Under the pieces are notes generated by a model that worked only from the letters and a program-made list of their open reading frames with translations, had not been told where the DNA came from and searched no databases. DNA of 12,142 nucleotides, from the NCBI GenBank assembly GCA_016290335.1, contig JAEETM010000096.1:1-12142 (forward strand). Direction: 5' to 3'. Each line of letters opens with the position of its first letter. The stretch's first letter is position 1. This DNA is from Treponema sp. (GTDB lineage Bacteria > Spirochaetota > Spirochaetia > Treponematales > Treponemataceae). A program made the position numbers and the translations under genes. Shown here piece after piece: positions 12,140-12,142 of this stretch.

Positions 12140-12142
12140 TTT

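Overview
The window reads as part of a low-to-mid GC chromosome of a gut- or rumen-type bacterium, most likely a Treponema-like spirochaete. This is inference. It rests on GGAGG-type ribosome binding sites, sigma-70 promoters, signal peptides ending in LFAQ, LIAQ or IFAQ, a lipoprotein carrying a SUMF1/formylglycine-enzyme fold, and many flavodoxin-4 and aldo/keto reductase paralogues. No rRNA, tRNA, complete mobile element or CRISPR array was seen.

Left part (1-2746). The window opens inside a broken copy of an alpha/beta hydrolase gene whose last ~137 bases nearly match the interior of an intact hydrolase gene at 1922-2746. Between the two copies lies an AT-rich gene for an AlbA_2/HATPase (COG2865-type) regulator. 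Its promoter region carries four copies of TATTTTCGTAA.

Middle part (2757-9335). A minus-strand LysR regulator, probably translated from a leaderless mRNA, diverges from a plus-strand operon. That operon encodes a cytoplasmic flavodoxin, an exported flavodoxin, an exported serine hydrolase, and a lipoprotein that fuses an esterase domain to a SUMF1-like domain. A 475-base scar follows, holding remnants of an AAA ATPase gene and an esterase gene. After it a second plus-strand unit encodes a lipoprotein flavodoxin and an aldo/keto reductase. The promoters of the two flavodoxin units share a block of identical sequence in identical spacing (CGT, ACGAATA, AAAGTTTGATTGTTCAA, -10 box). This suggests one regulator, plausibly the adjacent LysR protein, controls both.

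Right part (9396-12139). A minus-strand operon converges on the second unit. In transcription order it encodes a cytoplasmic flavodoxin, an exported aldo/keto reductase, a cytoplasmic aldo/keto reductase and a SnoaL/NTF2-like lipoprotein. A 17-bp-stem hairpin lies between the convergent operons.

Together these are four flavodoxins and three aldo/keto reductases, with members of both families predicted to be exported alongside exported hydrolases. A reductive system working partly outside the cytoplasmic membrane, under LysR control, is the most interesting hypothesis here. Its substrate cannot be read from the sequence.
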